DNA of 64,000 bases from Channallabes apus (Eukaryota > Chordata > Actinopteri > Siluriformes > Clariidae). Below the pieces are notes generated by a model. That model ran no database searches. It was not told where the DNA came from and was given only the letters and a program-made list of their open reading frames with translations. A program made the translations under genes and the position numbers. How positions within the stretch are numbered: position 1 is the stretch's first letter; every line of letters starts with the position of its first letter. The stretch is taken from positions 12,120,646 through 12,184,645 of the forward strand of contig CM060127.1 of assembly GCA_030522415.1 (NCBI GenBank), given 5' to 3'. Below are positions 59,511 to 64,000 of this stretch, in pieces.

Positions 59511-61155
59511 CACTAAGCAATCCATGTGCTAATCGTAATGTTTTTTTTTCCGTTGTATCATTATTATTTTTTGTATTATTATTTTGCCACTTTAATTAAT
59601 TAGACTGTAATAGTTACAGCTGTGATTTACAACATGACAACAGCCCCAATTTGTATGATTCACTTAAAAATTGTTTAATTGTTGTTTATGTTTTTGATAT
59701 TTTTTATTTGAATAACAAATAAGAATAATAAGTTCCACTTTTGAGTTCATGTTAATGGAGAATACTGTATATAAAAAGGTTTACAGTGAAATGAGAGACT
59801 TCCATTTTTTTCAGTTTTAAGAAAAACTAGTTTTTTTTAAGTGGAGCAAGAAGATTTGTAAACTGATAGATAATATTTTGTGCATGCTTCCTTTTAGAGT
59901 CACAAAGGTGTTAAAAATAAGCTTTGCATAATTTTCAAAATGAAAACGTTACTGTAAGTGTATCATGCCTTCCAAATGCACCAAACAGGTTTAGTGCAGA
60001 GGAGCTAGACACGATTCAAGCTTGTTACTGCAGTTGTCATAGAAAAAAATGCATTTTTTTTGCTATAAAATGACCCTGGTGGAAAAGTTATTTTTCGGCC
60101 TAGCTGGGAAATCCTCGAGTCAAAAGGCCCTCTTTCTTACTACATCACCAAATCCTCATTTTTGCATTATAAAAATATACTTTCTACTGATTTTTCTAAG
60201 CCCCTCCTTATTAACAAACTTGCACTTGTCATACTGTATCTCAGGAACTAGACATGATACGGTTATAATATTTGAAATCAAAACAGAACTTATTGAAACA
60301 ATATGCATAACTCAAATCACGCAAATGTACCTAATTTAATGTACAATAACTAGTCACTATTACCTCTGGGTTGTTATACAGTAAAGGCGTGGTTATACAT
60401 GTCACTCAACTGAGCCAATCAACGTGATACTTTACCGTGTATACACAGAGTATGCAGAAGACACATCTACACAACTACAAGCCAGCAAAATCCTCAATAC
60501 ACACACACAGAAACAACAGACAGGCATACTCCGAAAAAAATGGAACGTACACTATGAAAACTAAACCTTGCACCATAAGTGAAATCTAAATATTGAGTAA
60601 AAGGGAAATTCTGAGGAGTTATGTGCCAGATTGTGAACAGCGAGTTTTAAAAGTGCACGTATGTGTCAAACTGTGGGCGTGTCTTAAATCAACTAAATCG
60701 TCTTAGTACTGAACAGAATTTAATGAACCTTTGGCTAAGTTCTAAGATATCTGCCAAATTTAACCTGCACCATAAATAAAAGCAAAAGTGATGTTATGAA
60801 CAGTTATGTTTCACATTTAATCTAAAAAAGCTAATAATAAGCTTGCTCTATGTAAACAAACTAATAGATAATAATTAATTAACAGCCATAAAGAGGTATA
60901 AGTGAAAATGCACTGGAATTTCAAGACAAAAGGTAATCTTTATCTAATCTACTTTAAAAACATTTTCTTATTTGTGATTCACTCTCCAATCGAACAGGGA
61001 GTGTATTTGGCAGACGACGAAAGAAGTACAACTTAGCATAAACAAGACGTAAGATACTCAATCGTACAAAATGTTATTTCTTTGTATTAATAAGTTAGAC
61101 AGATAGTTCTGCTGTATAGAAAGACAGGCAGACATGTATGTTGGCTTCTACCTGA

Positions 61156-61186
<31 letters not shown>

Positions 61187-61411
61187 TCACTGATGACATT
61201 AAAGTTGTTACTTGTTTATTAGATGGAAGCTTTAAAAGGGGAACGGGAAACGAAACACAATACACAATATCGTTATGGCATATGATTATTGTAGGTGTAT
61301 AAACCTTATAAAAATCACTAACACTACCATGAAACCTATTTAAGCAGGAATGTATTTATGTGTTTTTTATTATTCTTGTTTAATTAAAGTTAGCATTGCT
61401 TGTCCAGTTCA

Positions 61412-61416
<5 letters not shown>
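59511..61416. other. AT-rich sequence, no gene recognised
   Basis: Contains an (AAT)n run at 61158-61185. No open frame has recognisable domains. Confidence 0.5.
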
Positions 61417-61449
<33 letters not shown>

Positions 61450-61647
61450 TTCTGACCTGTGATGGCTATGTGTTGGTGATCAACACAATGATCTACAAAG
61501 TCTGGTTGTGTTAAATAACATCCGAGCATAAAGAGAAATATTATAAACAGCTCTTGATGTCATACTGATGTCAGTGTGTGTGTGTGCGTGTGTGTGTATA
61601 TATAAAATGAACATCCTGGGCATGCTGTGAACACTGTGTTTTCAATA

Positions 61648-61723
<76 letters not shown>

Positions 61724-61965
61724 AGTGTGTGTGGATGTGTGATGTTGTCTTTCACACATCCTTTTATTTTCTGTGCTCTAATCGTGACTCATAGCTGCTG
61801 GGATTGCAGGCCGACTCGCTCTCCATGGAGACCAACAGCTCCATCTCAGCTGCTCTCACACACTAAAAAACAGTCCTTAACTCAAACACACACACACACA
61901 CACTACATATAAACACAAAGAACAATCAGTACAGATCATAAACACACACACACACACACACACAC
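61417..61965. repeat. cluster of (CA)n/(GT)n microsatellites
   Basis: (CA)n at 61417-61448, (GT)n at 61651-61718, (CA)n at 61886-61903 and 61941-61964. A short non-repetitive block with one TGACTCA site is at 61750-61860. Confidence 0.95.
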
Positions 61966-62329
61966 ATACACTCTGACGGTTTTCAACTTAATGGAGCCAA
62001 ATTTGGGAGGGGAGGGCAATAGGTTTGTATTTTGCAAACCGCTGACGCTGGAGACTCCTTCTATTAATGTTTATGTGCAGCATAGTACAGATGCGGTCGC
62101 TATGGAAACGGTACCGTTTTATAAGAAGCATATTGATATACTGTATACCTGTGATTTGCAGGTGTGTTAGAAGACATGAATAAACACCTTCTGACCAATC
62201 AGAATCCAGAACTCAATGCTCTAATGTTGAATCATATAAACCTTATCATTAACTCACAGGTTTTAACCCAACAACTTGTTTATTGCTTTCTAAAGGGTGA
62301 TGTAGGATAAAATCATCCTTATTAAATCT

Positions 62330-62660
62330 GACACACATTGTCTAAACACATGAGTCTGGGCCACAGACGTGACGCTGACGTGTTGCACTTCTGTGTCTCG
62401 GTTCGGCCCGGCTGCATCCTCGGACCGCTTCTCACACCTCCATCTGCCTCGGATAGAGAGCATCGATGAAGTCTTGCAGCCATGCCTGCCTGGCATCCGG
62501 TCCTGGACTGTCCATGAACTCCATCCGTCATCCATCAGTCACAGGAGGAGGAGGAGGAGGAGGAAGAGAACAAACACGCTCTTGTTTGCATCCCGAACAA
62601 ACAGGTTCGGGTTCAGGATTATTTTTGTCTGTTGGTGAGTCTGTTGGTGAGCGGTGAACG
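62330..62660. other. GC-richer block, unassigned
   Basis: Open on both strands for 60-89 codons; contains ggttcggcccggctgcatcc and a (GGA)n run at 62545-62567. No family recognised; could be a repeat fragment or 5' exon. Confidence 0.3.
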
Positions 62661-63552
62661 AAGCTATGACGTGAAAGAGCGAGATATTAGCCTTGCAGCT
62701 GTCCCTGTCTGATTCATGCTGTCTGTCAGTAACATTTACTGCTTTGAGAATGGTGTGTGTGTGTGTGTGTGCAATGTTGTACTAATCCTTGTTTAAATAA
62801 TGCTTCCTAATAAAGGTATACTTCATTCATTATGTTTCTATATTAAAAAAAAATCTAAACTGGAAAACCCAAGCTCTGTCTGATTCGTTGATTAGTTCTC
62901 CAGAACAGCAGCCCTGACAATCATGCAGGTCTATATTAATGCACTCCTTCTTCTTCATTATCATTTCTATAGTAACCGCTCGTTCTCAGCGGACACGTGA
63001 CCTGAACGGGTCTTTAAAAGATTTGCACAATCGTTCAAGTTTTTTGTGCGGATATGCTTATGTAACATGTATGGAAGGAGTCTCCAGTGTCAAAAATGAA
63101 ACTTTATGTTTTTCTGGCGTCATCAGGTCAGACGTGTTTATTCTCCTTTGCTGTTTCTAAGCAACATCACCACCTGTGACAATTTGATTCCTATTTTTGT
63201 CGTGGTAATATAACGTATGATGTGCTCTTTAAAGATAGAACACTTCAGGATGCGCTGTTAAAGAAAATTAATCAATTTCATATCAGTACCAGTTACTCCG
63301 CTTCATCACGTCGTCTCGTCACTGATTATTTCTCCGAATCGGCACAACGCTGAGTGTTTTATCACTTACAGAGTGCGTAGATCAGAGCGCCTGTCTGTGT
63401 ATTCGTGTCTGTAGAATGTGCATTCATGTTTTTATGTGTGTGTGAGTGTGTAAGAGGAACTGCACACAGTGACCTGTGGACATGGCTGATGTGCAACCAT
63501 GGCAACCTGTATGGAACAGAAAGCAAACAACCATTTCAGGGAAGTGTGTGTT

Positions 63553-63606
<54 letters not shown>

Positions 63607-64000
63607 TTCTTTTTTTCCCTCAGATGCTCCCAGGTCTGTGAGAGAGGATAGGTCTCAAACTCCCCAGCTGGAAACTACACCAAACATCACAACATAAAGA
63701 CAGCAAGTAGTCAGAATGTGTGTGTGTGTGTGTGTTTACGTTTTTAAACTGTCACCACATTACTAAATTCGATTGATAATCGACTGGAGGCGGAGCAACA
63801 TTTAAGCTTAGATTGTGATGTCATAACATATGCTTCATGTCATTTGACCAATCATATTCAATATGCAAATGAGTACACAATGAATATAGGATATAGAACT
63901 TACATTCTAAGCTAACTAGGTAACCCTGGTAACCAAATAGTAGTTTGTATAATCATGGCAGTATGGAAGAAGTTGGTGATAAGATGTCTGGAGGGGGGGG
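62661..64000. other. no gene recognised at right end
   Basis: Ordinary AT-rich sequence with (GT)n arrays at 62757-62772, 63545-63605 and 63716-63735; ends in a G run. Confidence 0.5.

Noticed and set aside
61571..61912. Cys/Val and His/Thr repeat frames
   Set aside because: Dinucleotide microsatellite translations.
45900..64000. ace or another neighbour of cyb561
   Set aside because: No peptidase motif or exon series found on either strand; the next gene must lie outside.

Overview
The window is teleost genomic DNA: small exons with GT/AG introns, abundant Tc1, hAT, PIF/Harbinger and piggyBac relics, tRNA-derived SINEs, LINE fragments, dinucleotide microsatellites and one retrovirus-like provirus. 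Several repeat families look like those of otophysan fish such as catfishes, but the species cannot be proven from this sequence. 

Two protein-coding genes are recognised, and they converge. On the + strand, positions 2050-13604 hold the 3' half of tanc2 (C-terminal 987 codons): ankyrin-repeat exons, a candidate 30-nt in-frame microexon at 6020-6049, TPR exons, and a large last exon encoding a Pro/Ser/Gln-rich tail that ends in the PDZ ligand ESNV. A long 3' UTR follows, to about 16.15 kb. On the - strand, cyb561 (cytochrome b561, 246 aa) has five coding exons between 43215 and 32469 and a probable non-coding first exon and promoter near 45.4-45.7 kb. The order tanc2> <cyb561 matches the human TANC2-CYB561 neighbourhood, which supports both calls. 

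The 16-kb convergent intergenic region is mostly mobile DNA: a 1.16-kb hAT derivative with perfect 8-bp target duplication (16678-17834), a PIF/Harbinger element with a truncated transposase and a Myb-like partner (18232-19780), and a young 7.56-kb endogenous retrovirus (19962-27525). The ERV has two 426-bp LTRs differing at 3 positions, a 5-bp duplication, an in-frame gag/pol UAG, an intact integrase frame, a deleted RT core and a broken gamma-type env. A second hAT derivative (31234-32347) lies 121 bp past the cyb561 stop codon. 

Inside cyb561 the introns carry a piggyBac derivative with remnants of transposase exons, a deleted Tc1 element, a 39-bp minisatellite that nearly fills one intron, purine-rich tracts and older Tc1/hAT relics. 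From 45.9 kb to the end no gene was recognised. That part holds LINE fragments (one with a 51-bp perfect hairpin at its 5' junction), a second copy of the deleted Tc1 nested in another transposon, two copies of a 430-bp tRNA SINE, a 1-kb purine tract, many (GT)n arrays and some non-repetitive blocks with possible regulatory motifs.
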